Shown: piece by piece, positions 54,944 to 64,000 of the stretch
Layout: every line of letters starts with the position of its first letter
How positions within the stretch are numbered: position 1 is the stretch's first letter
Origin: Echria macrotheca
Taxonomy: Eukaryota; Ascomycota; Sordariomycetes; Sordariales; Schizotheciaceae
Assembly: GCA_030411725.1 (NCBI GenBank)
Contig: MU839830.1
Span: 1,488,001-1,552,000 of the forward strand
Reading direction: 5' to 3'
Length of the DNA: 64,000 nucleotides
Position numbers and translations under genes: made by a program
The notes under the pieces: generated by a model
Databases searched by the model: none
What the model was told of the DNA's origin: nothing
Seen by the model: only the letters and a program-made list of their open reading frames with translations

Positions 54944-56578
54944 ATGGCCACAAAGGCGGAGCGGGACGCGTCGATCGAACATCGCGACGAAAAGTACCAC
55001 GACACCGATGTCGCCGTGCAGCTCGCCCATGATGTTGACGATACCGTCTACTCGCCCTGGACCCCCAGGTTGTTCCGGCTGTACCTCGTCTTGTTCATCG
55101 CGTACGCATGTGGGTGTCTGAATGGCTTCGACGGCAGCCTGATGGGTGGTCTGAATGGAATGCTTTCGTATCAACACTACTTTCACATGTGAGCTGTCCC
55201 AAGTTTTCTCTGGCTCATCTCTAAATGCAACAGGGCGGCGGCAGGCTCAAGCACCGGTCTCGTGTTCGCCATGTATCCCATCGGGTCCGTCTGCGCCGTC
55301 TTCTTCACTGGCCCTGTCAACGACTACTGGGGACGACGCTGGGGCATGTTTATCGGCGCGCTGATTGTCATCGTTGGCACTTGTGTCCAGGCGCCGTCGA
55401 CTAACACGCGCCAATTTCTCGCCGGCCGTTTCGTTCTCGGTTTCGGCGTTTCATTCTGCTGCGTGTCAGCTCCGTGCTATGTCTCCGAGATGGCACACCC
55501 CAGATGGCGCGGCACGCTAACTGGCCTGTATAATTGTACCTGGTATATCGGATCCATCATTGCGTCGTGGGTGGTATACGGGTGTTCCTTCATCGACAAC
55601 CTCGATGCCTGGCGCATCCCTATTTGGTGTCAGATGATCACTTCAGGCATTGTCTGTCTGGGTGTCTTCTGGCTTCCCGAGAGTCCGCGATGGCTCATGG
55701 CCCAGGACAGACACGACGAAGCCGCCAAGGTACTTGCCAACTACCACGGCGAGGGCCGCCACGACCACCCGATGGTGCAGCTGCAGATGAAGGAGATGAT
55801 GCACCAGATTTCGAGCGAGGCCTCGGACAAGAAATGGTACGACTACCATGAACTCTGGAACACGCACTCGGCCCGCCGACGTCTGATATGTGTGCTGGGC
55901 ATGGCTGTGTTTGGTCAAGTGAGCGGCAACAGCTTGTCGTCGTATTACATGGTCCCCATGCTCAACTCGGCCGGCATCACCGACGAGCACAGGGTTCTTG
56001 CTCTTAATGGGATCAATCCAGCGCTTTCTTTCCTTGGAGCGATCCTGGGCGCCCGCATGACGGACGTGGTTGGCCGCAGACCGCTGCTGCTATACACCAT
56101 CGTCTTCGCATCCATCTGCTTTGCAATCATTACCGGGACGAGCAAGTTGGCTACCGATGACAAAACCCAAGTAGCCGCCGCCAACACCACCATCGCCTTC
56201 ATCTTCATCTTTGGCATTGTCTTCTCGTTTGGCTGGACCCCGCTGCAGAGCATGTACATCGCTGAGACGCTGCCGACCGCAACACGGGCCAAGGGCACCG
56301 CTGTCGGCAACCTGGCGTCGTCGGCCGCATCAGTGGTGCTGCAGTACTCGTCCGGGCCAGCCTTTGAAAAGATAGGCTACTATTTCTACATTGTATTTGT
56401 TTTCTGGGATCTGGTCGAAGCGGCATTCATGTACTTTTTCTTCCCCGAGACCAAGGACCGGACGCTGGAGGAGCTCGAGGAGGTGTTTTCGGCGCCGAAT
56501 CCTGTCAAGAAGAGTCTGGAGAAGAGGAGTGCACTGACTGTGTTGAATACAGTGGGAGCTGTTGACGAAAAGGTTTAG
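54944..56578 (+). CDS. MFS sugar transporter, LAC12-like (putative lactose/galactoside porter)
   Basis: Exons 54944-55188 and 55234-56578 around a 45-nt intron give 529 residues; the ATG sits in ACCATGG. Sugar porter motifs are GCLNGFDGSLMGGLNGM in TM1, NDYWGRRWGMFIG, GFGVSFCCVSAPCYVSEMAHPRWRG, WLPESPRWLMAQDRHDEAAKVLANYHGEG, DVVGRRPLLLY, and FFPETKDRTLEELEEVFSAPNP. The GEG-type loop and the ETKDRTLEELEEVF tail are typical of the lactose permease/cellodextrin branch. Pairing with a cytosolic GH2 beta-galactosidase supports uptake of lactose or related beta-galactosides. Sequence alone does not prove the substrate; other disaccharides or sugar acids remain possible. Confidence 0.87.
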
Positions 56579-57036
56579 GAGTGCGTCCATGCTTGTCAGC
56601 TGGTTGACAGCTATAAAGTCTCCAAGGATTAGCCCTAATTGTACCATTTGAGGATATTGATTCAGTTTCCATTTTCACGGATCATAACACCTAAGGCTTC
56701 CATACCAACAGGGGTTACGAACAGATGCACAGGTGTCTGATATGGGCTGATATGGGCCAGTGCAAAATCGGCAGGCTAAAAGATGTCAAAATCGGACCGA
56801 CAAGTTCCGCCAACATTTGTTACAACGGCACCCATATTACCACCCATTTATGTCGTGAGATGTCCCGCCTTCCCCGCAGTCAGAGTGCATGCTGTTGTAG
56901 AAAGGGGCCAAGCCCCTCTTTTTACTCCAATTCCTCTCACCTTGATCAGCAACGCCCCCCTTCCCCTTCCCACCTCGGCCCGGGTCGGGGCGAGATTTTT
57001 TTTTCAAACATCTGCTGGCGATACTCCACCCCAAGC
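56579..57036. other. Promoter region of the Zn(II)2Cys6 regulator
   Basis: Holds the 3' flank of the porter gene and the upstream region of the regulator. Pyrimidine-rich stretches and a T run precede the ATG at 57037. No gene recognised. Confidence 0.4.
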
Positions 57037-59480
57037 ATGGGCTCGCTGGAGACAATGGTCAACATGGAGAAGGGGAGTGGAGGGCCGGACAGAGGGGGTG
57101 AGCCAACCAGAAAGAGGCTCCGGACTTCGCATGCTGTACGTTTTTTTCCTTTCTACGGGTTTGAAACGGGCCATGCTGATTACTTGGCGTGTTAGTGTGA
57201 TGTCTGTAGAGCGAGGAAGATCAGGTTCGGATGTCCACTGAGGTTGAGCAAGTGATGTACTGACGGGCCAGATGTGATGGAAATACGCCGTGTACGGCTT
57301 GTTTGCAGGCCGAGAATGAGTGTACCTACGGATCAGAAGCCAACTCGTGAGTTTCTTTCTTAGTCCCGTGCATTAACATCTATCTGATCAGGTGTTTGTA
57401 CAGGAGAGGCAAAACAGACCTGATTCTCGATGGCGTCCTGCGACTGGAGAGGTTCCTACACGAGATGAACGCAACCCTAGTACGTATATGTACCTATCCC
57501 TTTCCGAGACCAACCCTAACACATCACTCAGACACACCCCGACAGGTGGCAAACCGTGCTATCGCCCGTCATGGGGTCCGCAGTGTCAGTCGGGAGAGGC
57601 AGCTTCTCGGGCAGCTCGCTCGCCGAAATACACCACCACCAGACCCAGTACCAGCGGGCTCACACCCCGTCGAGTGAGCAGAACCTCGAGAACGCGGTGC
57701 TCGACTCGATGCACACGTCTACCACCGAGTCGGTCCTAAACTGGCCACACTTTGACGTCTTCCCCAGCCTGCGGCACGACTACGTGTCCATCTTTGAGCT
57801 CGAGCAGCGCCGGCCGCCGCTCCGTACCCGGCCGGCGGTGATGTATCCCTACGTGACGGCCGAGGATGTCGACGGGGTCCTGGGCTCGTTCGAACACGCC
57901 GTGAATTTCTGGTATCCCACCATGTCGCGGGCCCAGCTGGACCGCGTGCGGACGGTGGTCGTGGAGGGCGCGTTCGACGATTCTCCAGAGACTTGTCTCG
58001 CGCTGCTGACCATGGCGCTGGGCTGCGCGAGTCAGGTCATTGCTGGGCTGGCGAGGGGGGTGGACATGCTGAACGAGGATGACAAGAAAAGGAGGGCGGC
58101 GCGGAAGGCGATGGGGGATATCTACTTTGACAGCGCACTCAAGCGGCTCTATGTGGCGCACACGCACGTCAGCTCGACGGCGACACATTGTTTGTTTTTT
58201 GCTGCGTAGGTTTTCTGTCCCCAGCAGTTCTTGGTTGAGGTAAAGTCTTAGCTGACCGTGCTAGCGTCTACTTTGCATTTCTCCGCCGTCCCCTCCAGGC
58301 TTGGGACTACATCCACGCCGCAGCGTCCAAGTGTCTCCTCCTGCTGTCATACCCGCCCGCCTCGGAGGACGAGGAGGCGCAGGAACGCATCCGGCGCATC
58401 TTCTGGTCGTGTTACATCCTCGAGAGCGACTACCTGGCCGAGCTGTCCTCCCTGCCGCTGTCGGGTATCGCGCGCATCGAGGCGTCCATCCCCCTACCGG
58501 GAACTTATAACACGCACGTCTCGTCCCTAGAGGAGGAGCAGTCGTCGCTGTATTTCCTTGCGTGCATATCGATGCGCAGACTTCTCAACCGCGTGCACCA
58601 GCTCTTGTATGCGAGGGGGACGGGCGCGTCGCTCGATAACGCGCGGTTTCCGTATGTTGTTGCCGAGTTGATGCACCAGCTGGATGAGTGGCGGGATGTA
58701 CTGCCACCGGCGTTTGCCTTCACCGTCGGCTTCGACTGCGAGCCGACTGCCACGGAACACGGGGGGTTTCTGAGGCAGAGGTATCTGACCTGCCAAAGTG
58801 TGATTTATCGACCGTAAGTCTGCACAACCCCGGATATTAACGACAGCCAGACCTCTTATTGATCATAATGCTGATGTGATGCAGATATCTCATGTGGATG
58901 CTCCGCGGCCCCGGCGCCACAGCGGACGGGGGACCGCCAAGCCAGGAGGTGCTCAAGAGCTGCAAGGCGTGTCTGGACGCGTGTCTGCTGCATATTTTGA
59001 ACCTGCGGGGTTTTGCGCATACGGTGTTGGTGGATACGTGGATTTGTTCATTGTCGTGAGTTCTTGTGTTCATGATGAGTAGCCTGTCATGCCCCTGACC
59101 CTTACCCCTGAACCCCTGAGCCCCTGACCGAGAATCAACATCGCAAAACAGACCAAAGTAATCAACATACCCCACCCAGACACCAACTAAAGAGGAATCT
59201 CATCGGAGTGTGGACAAGAATGCTGATATATGATGACAGAATGGCAACAGCAACCCTAATAATTCTGGCCGCCTCCCGCGTACCCGCCCTGCGTCCCCTC
59301 CTGGACGGACCCGCCGTACTTAGAACGGGCGAACACCTCCGCCGACTGCTCGAAGGGTGGGAAGATATTCTCTCTGCCAGCGGCGGCGGTGGCGACTCTG
59401 ACAAGTCGCCGAGTGTAGCGCAGAGTGTGCGGGTGATTTGTGCGGTTGAGCGTTTTGTTCAAGTTGTGTATGATGGGTAA
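57037..59480 (+). CDS. Zn(II)2Cys6 fungal transcription factor
   Basis: Eight exons (57037-57135, 57196-57224, 57272-57346, 57392-57479, 57532-58205, 58265-58813, 58885-59055, 59195-59480) give 656 residues. The binuclear zinc cluster only appears after splicing three short exons: C34-DV-C37-RARKIR-C44-DGNTP-C50-TA-C53-LQAENE-C60, preceded by basic RKRLRTSHA. The fungal-specific middle homology domain follows, with FEHAVNFWYPTMSRAQLDRV, TCLALLTMALGCASQ, VYFAFLRRPLQAWDYIHAA, RIFWSCYILESDYLAEL. Such proteins bind CGG-containing sites in the nucleus and commonly control neighbouring catabolic or biosynthetic genes. Its position between the galactoside pair and the UstYa-like genes makes either set a candidate target. 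The last acceptor is uncertain (59239 is an alternative). Confidence 0.85.
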
Positions 59481-59773
59481 TAAGATGTATAGGTATAGTC
59501 ACGGATCTAGCTAGACATTGAATCAGACAGTATTGGCCGTATTGTCAGCATCTTAGACACCTAGCATGTGGAAAAGTTTAAGCTACGTGAAATCCCGTTA
59601 CCAGTATCACAGCCAGGGTTACCCTGATCACAGCCAACTCACAAAACATCGCAGAAAAGAGTGTACCTAAACCAATTCTCCCATTCAGTCGATCTCTGAA
59701 TCGCAAACGGACTCCTACCACACACAAGCCGTTTCCAACTAGACTCCCGGATATTCAACTGAAGACGTCTCGT

Positions 59774-60589
59774 TCAATACCGCCTGCAGCTGGTCCAAGT
59801 CGCCCGCACCCAGGTGGGACAGACCATCTCAGCCGTGCAGGCGACGTCCTGATGCATGATATCGTTCAGCATGACCATGCCGCAGTGGTTGGTGTGGTGC
59901 CACTCGGTCAGGTAGCTGTCGATGGGGCGATGCTCCAGAATGGCCTTGTGCATCTTTTTCATCATGTACTACGGGGGCCCCCAAGTCAGCGTTCCTTTTT
60001 TTTCTCGTAAACTCAACTCACGAACCCCCATTCTCACCCCTCCGAGGGAACTCACAAAACAATGAACGGTATGATAGTCCTTCTGCGTAAACAGCTTGGG
60101 GAAGTCGCCCCGGTAGATGATATCCATGTCCACCCGCGTCTCGGGCCGCAGCTTGGGCTCGGTATGCCAGCTGAAGTTGGTCTGGGCCATGAACTCGGCG
60201 ACGAGGTCGGGGTCGTAGCACTCGGGCCGCACCCAGATCCAGCTCATGGGGTCGAAGACGCACCCGTGGGCCCGCGCCTCGGCCACCGTCTCGCTCGTCC
60301 CGCAGTCGCCGTAGTCGGCCGTCGCCGCCCCCGACAGTCGGTGGACTCCGGCTGCTGTATAGGCTAGCGCGCCCAGGCTGGCCAGGACGACGACACCCGC
60401 TACAAGCTGGGTCAGGCGTCGCGAGAGGCGCGAGCGACGAGAGTTGGTGGCAGTGGTGCCGCCAGGTTTATGTCGGTCCTCGTGGAGAAGCGTCATGTTG
60501 GAGCTGTGGTCGTCATCGTCGACGTCGCTCGCCCGGAACGAGGACGCCTCGAACGACGGCTTGCAGACAGAGTCGCGGTTTGGAGACAT
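59774..60589 (-). CDS. UstYa-like (DUF3328-related) membrane protein, divergent member
   Basis: Exons 60589-60056 and 59968-59774 (87-nt intron) give 242 residues. A cytoplasmic N-terminus with RRSRLSRR leads into one membrane segment (LTQLVAGVVVLASLGALAYTA), then ARAHGCVFDPMSWIWVRPECYDPDLVAEF, typical of a fungal membrane-protein group related to UstYa. Two HxxHC motifs are present: HTVHC (173-177, ending at the splice site) and HTNHC (203-207). In UstYa-type enzymes such motifs are needed for oxidative modification of peptides in the secretory pathway. It is divergent from the UstYa-like gene at 61380. It is the least typical of the three, and its biochemical class is inferred. Confidence 0.72.
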
Positions 60590-61379
60590 GGAGTTGTCGA
60601 GAGTCTGGAGCTGGGAGCTATTCTTCAAGGCTGCTGGGATGGAGTGAGATGAGGGAGTTGAAGACTGCAAGGCAGAAGGAAAAGGGGGCTAGCGGGGCAG
60701 ATACTCTAACGAGAGGAGGAAGCGACCTGAGCCAGCGAGGAGATCTAGACGCTTCAAGTGTGTCCAGAGACCCAGGAGGCAAGTCGGCGTGAGCTGCAAG
60801 GTCAAGGGAGCAGCAGTCGTTTCGTCAGCCGTCCGGCTGGTCGGCCTCCGATGAAAGGCGGTGACTGCGGTGATTCAAGATCAACTGCGCCGTTTCCTTG
60901 GTTCCATCTCGGTGTGTTTCGCCGAGGTTGCTGAAGCCCTAATCCTACTGGCACGGTCTGAGTGGGTTCTCTGGCGGCTCCGTGCTCTTCCAGCTTCCTT
61001 TTTCATCCTCGAGCGGTCCGCAGGATCCACGAGGCCCCTCAGCGCACATTCCTGCGACATGAAGCATATCGCGCAGTTGTCCATGAAAAGGATCCGCATC
61101 ACCCGTATGTCCTAGCGTTAGTATGGCCGGGGTTGGGCTACGTGCCGATGCGGCTCAGCATCAGATACCACATAACCACCCTGCACCGTTTTCACCACCG
61201 TTTCGGTCACACATGGTCCGTCCCATGCATGTCAATAGAATCCTTGGCAGGGCAGAATTCCTCTCGGTCCACTAGGTAGTGGAAGAGGCTAGAGCGTCCG
61301 TTCACTCGTCTGCCTCTCAGCAACAGACACCTCCCGTCAACTTTCAGATTGATGTCTTGCGGATCACAACGAGGTCACG
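60590..61379. promoter_or_regulatory. Shared divergent promoter of two UstYa-like genes
   Basis: This 790-bp region lies between start codons of divergently transcribed UstYa-like genes. It contains a perfect inverted repeat CGG-CCT-CCG at 60842-60850 (CGG-N3-CCG), the half-site arrangement recognised by some Zn(II)2Cys6 dimers, near other CCG/CGG triplets at 60829-60844. Regulation by the neighbouring factor is inference. Confidence 0.4.
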
Positions 61380-62457
61380 ATGAAGCCCGAATATTCTGAA
61401 CTCTCCAGCCGAGACGATGAAGATACATCGTCCGAACTGTCTCGCGAGGGTCCGAGACGTCGCACCCGTCCAGGATGTTGGAAATTCATGTTGCACCCCT
61501 TGGTGCCGTGGACGCTGTGTCTCATTTTCGCTGCGCTCTCACTCTTCCTTGCCATGGTGCTGGACAGAAATTCCCGGACCGACGCCCTAGGCACATTTGC
61601 CAAGGGATATGCAACAGACTTTAGTAAGTCATAGAGAATTTCGACCTTCAGTCATTGACAGTTGAGCTAACAAAATTCCCAGTCACAGCAAGAAAGCTGA
61701 TCCGGGTCGCCCAGACGCCGTTTACCGGCGGCCCGGCATTCGACGATGACGGCAACATGTTTGTCCCGCACCCTTCGCCCAAGCGGTTTGTTGGCGATCC
61801 GGCCGTTTATCCTGAGATCGACTACAACTGGGATAATTTGACCTGGGGTGAGCGTCTTCCGCATCCCAGCAGGAGAAAGAGACGTGGAGTATCTAACGGA
61901 AAGTGACTAGGTCGATATGTGTTGATCACCAAGGACGAAGCGGTCGCAACGTGGGGTGAAGACAATATCGCGCAGTACTGGGACAAACAGCGGGGCGGAT
62001 ATGTCACCGGGTATGTCATCCTGTGAAGTTCCTACTCTAGATACGGTCTGGCATGGTGCCAGACGGGTAACTGACCACCTGCGGCAGATTCGACATGTTC
62101 CATACACTTCACTGCCTGAACAACCTCCGAAAGGCGCTCAACCCGGCCTACTACGGCACTGTTGCCGAGATCGGCCACGGCACATCGCCCAAGAGCCAAC
62201 ATAATGCTTCTTCCGGTAGGCGCAGAAGGTCTGGAGAGGAAGGGGGCTTCGTGCACCAGGACCACTGCATCGAGCAGATCCGCCAGTACATCATGTGCAC
62301 GGGCGACATGACGCCCATCCCGACCAAGTATTATCCCGGCCTGGGCCGGAACTATGTCGACTCGGACGTACCGCATACCTGTCGGAACTTTGAGATGCTG
62401 CACGACTGGATGGTGGATCGGTATGACGGGCCGGGTGCAGTGAAGCCGGTGTTGTAA
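61380..62457 (+). CDS. UstYa-like oxidase (DUF3328)
   Basis: Exons 61380-61623, 61683-61847, 61911-62010 and 62088-62457 join in phase into 292 residues. One membrane helix (about 41-60, LVPWTLCLIFAALSLFLAMV) follows a basic cytoplasmic tail. The lumenal part has the UstYa hallmarks: FHTLHCLNNLR with HxxHC at 175-179, and FVHQDHCIEQIRQYIMC with HxxHC at 226-230, then PHTCRNFEMLHDWM, the usual C-terminal motif. DUF3328 proteins in ustiloxin, phomopsin and cyclochlorotine pathways carry out oxidative cyclisation, hydroxylation or chlorination steps. Between the two motifs is an unusual 45-residue loop with GRRRRSGEEGG. Its 3' end converges with the third UstYa-like gene, about 200 bp away. Confidence 0.87.
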
Positions 62458-62664
62458 CAGCTGAGGCGCTTACATATCTACGGTTAAGGCATTTGGATAT
62501 GATAAAGATGTTATCCGATTTCACTCCATGTCTTCTGTGATTGGTCTCTAAAGGTGTTGGTAATCCGGATTTATATTCATTCACTACCTATCATACTCTA
62601 TCTTGTCCCAGTAGCAAACGACCTAAATGAGAACACACGGCGACACAACCATCCCAAACAGCCC

Positions 62665-63629
62665 TCACAAAGACCCCTGGCGAAAAGCCTCCACACGCAG
62701 CATATACTCTTCCTGGGGAAAATGGCGATCCGGATGCAGCATCCACTCGGTGAGCTTATCAAAGTCACGACACACATGCGTGGTATGCGCATCGGGGAAG
62801 TTGCCCTGCACCCGCTCGTGGAACTTCCAGGGGATGGTGCTCACGTCGGCGTAGCACATGATGGTCTGCCGCAGGTTGTCGATGCAGTGCTCGAGATGGA
62901 TCCAGTACTCCTTCTTTGCGGCCGGCGACATGCCGCGGTCGGCGCCGTAGCGGTCCGGGTACAGGTGCCTGCGCACGAGGTCGAGGCAGTGCAGCTGGTG
63001 GTAGACCTCGAGCCCGGTGATGTAGAAGCCGTCTTCTCCGGGGATTGGCAGCGTGCTGTTGGGCAGCCGGTCCGCGTCCCGGGCCGGGATCTTGATCACC
63101 CCGACGTCGATGTACAGGTCGTGCCAGGCCCGGTCGACCTCGTCGTCCGGGGGTCCCTGCCACTTGGTCCGGTCCGCGTGGAAGTTGTTGTGGAACACGA
63201 CCTCCTTGTATTCGACCGCCTCGAGTGCCGGGGAGAATACCTCGGGGGTCCTGTGGTAGACCCATTTGATCTTGTCTGGCGCGTAGTCTGCTGGCGAGTT
63301 AGTTTCACTCTTAATAGCTTGACTGCGGGGAATCAGGGATAATCACCATGGACTTTGGCGGTCTTTGAAATATTCCAGAATACATATTCTCTGGCCATCC
63401 AAGCGAGCGATACCACTATCAATAGGCTGACTAGGGCCGCTGTTGATAGCTTGGATCGACGACGAGCCCGGAGGAGCTCGGCACGGGCGGCGTCCAGCTC
63501 GGAGCCGGGGAGGAATGTCTCCCGCGAGTCAGAAGAGTCGCGGAGAGATTCATACAGGACATTTTTCTCTGTCTTGTTTGGCAGAGCCTTATTTTTGATG
63601 TGAGAAACGGCTGTAGTAAGCCTTTCCAT
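62665..63629 (-). CDS. UstYa-like oxidase (DUF3328)
   Basis: Exons 63629-63347 and 63290-62665 with a 56-nt intron (AACTAAC branch) give 302 residues. A single membrane helix (about 62-80, STAALVSLLIVVSLAWM) follows a charged N-terminal segment. The lumenal part reads WVYHRTPEVFSPAL, then GLEVYHQLHCLDLVRRHLYPD with HxxHC at 192-196, WIHLEHCIDNLRQTIMC with HxxHC at 226-230, and HVCRDFDKLTEWM. All canonical elements of the UstYa family are present, and the spacing is close to the family norm. It probably modifies a peptide or other metabolite in the secretory pathway. No precursor peptide gene is seen in the remaining 370 bp. Confidence 0.9.
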
Positions 63630-64000
63630 CGTGAGTGTTCGTTGTGCGATGGTGCTGGCTCTGGCCTTGGTAGAGTTTGCTCCCTGGTTCTAGATATCAA
63701 CTTGAAAATCCGGGATGGGATGGGGCATTCGAAGACTACCAAAGAATTCATTGATCAGAAATCCGTACATTCACAGAAACTTCAGAAAGTCATGCGTGAT
63801 TGCTGTGTGGTCGAAGGATGCACCGTTTCCCCTCCGTTTCTGGGTCCGGGCCCGAGGCGCAAGGGCAGCGCCCAACCCGCTTGCAGGGCTCCCAAAACAG
63901 GCAGGTGAGTAGTCTTCAGGATTCAAAACAAAGTTTTCTTGAGGGGAGGTTGGTGTTCCCATTCCGGGGGGTGTTCAAGGGAAAGGTTCCTCGGCCCGAT
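63630..64000. other. Upstream flank of the third UstYa-like gene; window end
   Basis: Promoter of the minus-strand gene starting at 63629. No other gene or repeat is visible up to the end. Confidence 0.4.

Noticed and set aside
59056..59239. Longer last intron in the Zn(II)2Cys6 gene, with the final exon starting at 59240
   Set aside because: In phase, but the acceptor at 59194 adds NLIGVWTRMLIYDDR, which reads smoothly into the following conserved helix, so the shorter intron was preferred.

Overview
The window looks like a chromosomal segment of a filamentous ascomycete, probably a Sordariomycete. Genes are spaced, mostly have one to seven short introns (about 45-110 nt, GT-AG, often with a CTAAC- or CTGAC-like branch site), and encode typical fungal families: Zn(II)2Cys6 regulator, rhodopsin-domain membrane protein, Ecp2-like and Asp f 4-like secreted proteins, UstYa-like oxidases, MFS sugar porters. 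There are no operons, no CRISPR array and no bacterial signals. All gene models were assembled by hand; reading phase was checked across every intron quoted.

Layout. 0.2-4.8 kb: housekeeping genes (ESCRT cofactor VTA1, a one-active-site ER disulfide isomerase, exosome subunit RRP41/SKI6). 6.9-12.5 kb: a secreted Asp f 4-like protein, a gene-poor stretch with a possible decayed HET-domain relic, and a PI-PLC-like protein whose N-terminus looks dually acylated. 13.4-20.8 kb: an unrecognised four-exon gene, a truncated P-loop GTPase, a secreted beta-lactamase-fold hydrolase and a large fungal membrane protein. 21.3-30.3 kb: a zinc-finger gene that would be called as two genes unless a 50-nt intron holding the apparent stop codon is removed, diaminopropionate ammonia-lyase, a sugar porter and an HGSNAT-like membrane acyltransferase. 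30.8-45.8 kb: tRNA-Pro (with intron) and tRNA-Lys, a coiled-coil protein of unknown role, small secreted proteins, a rhodopsin-like membrane protein, an SDR, an APC-type amino-acid permease with a GC-AG intron, and a SCOC-domain protein. 45.8-50 kb appears gene-free.

The most coherent functional block is at 50-63.6 kb. A LacZ/LAC4-type GH2 beta-galactosidase and a LAC12-like sugar porter are divergently transcribed from a 1.7-kb promoter region, followed by a Zn(II)2Cys6 regulator: a candidate galactoside-utilisation module. Directly next to it lie three UstYa/DUF3328-like membrane proteins, each with two HxxHC motifs; two of them share a divergent promoter carrying a CGG-N3-CCG site. UstYa proteins usually act in fungal RiPP or cyclopeptide pathways. 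No precursor peptide or other core enzyme is visible before the window ends at 64 kb, so a cluster, if real, would extend beyond it or use an unrecognised substrate.
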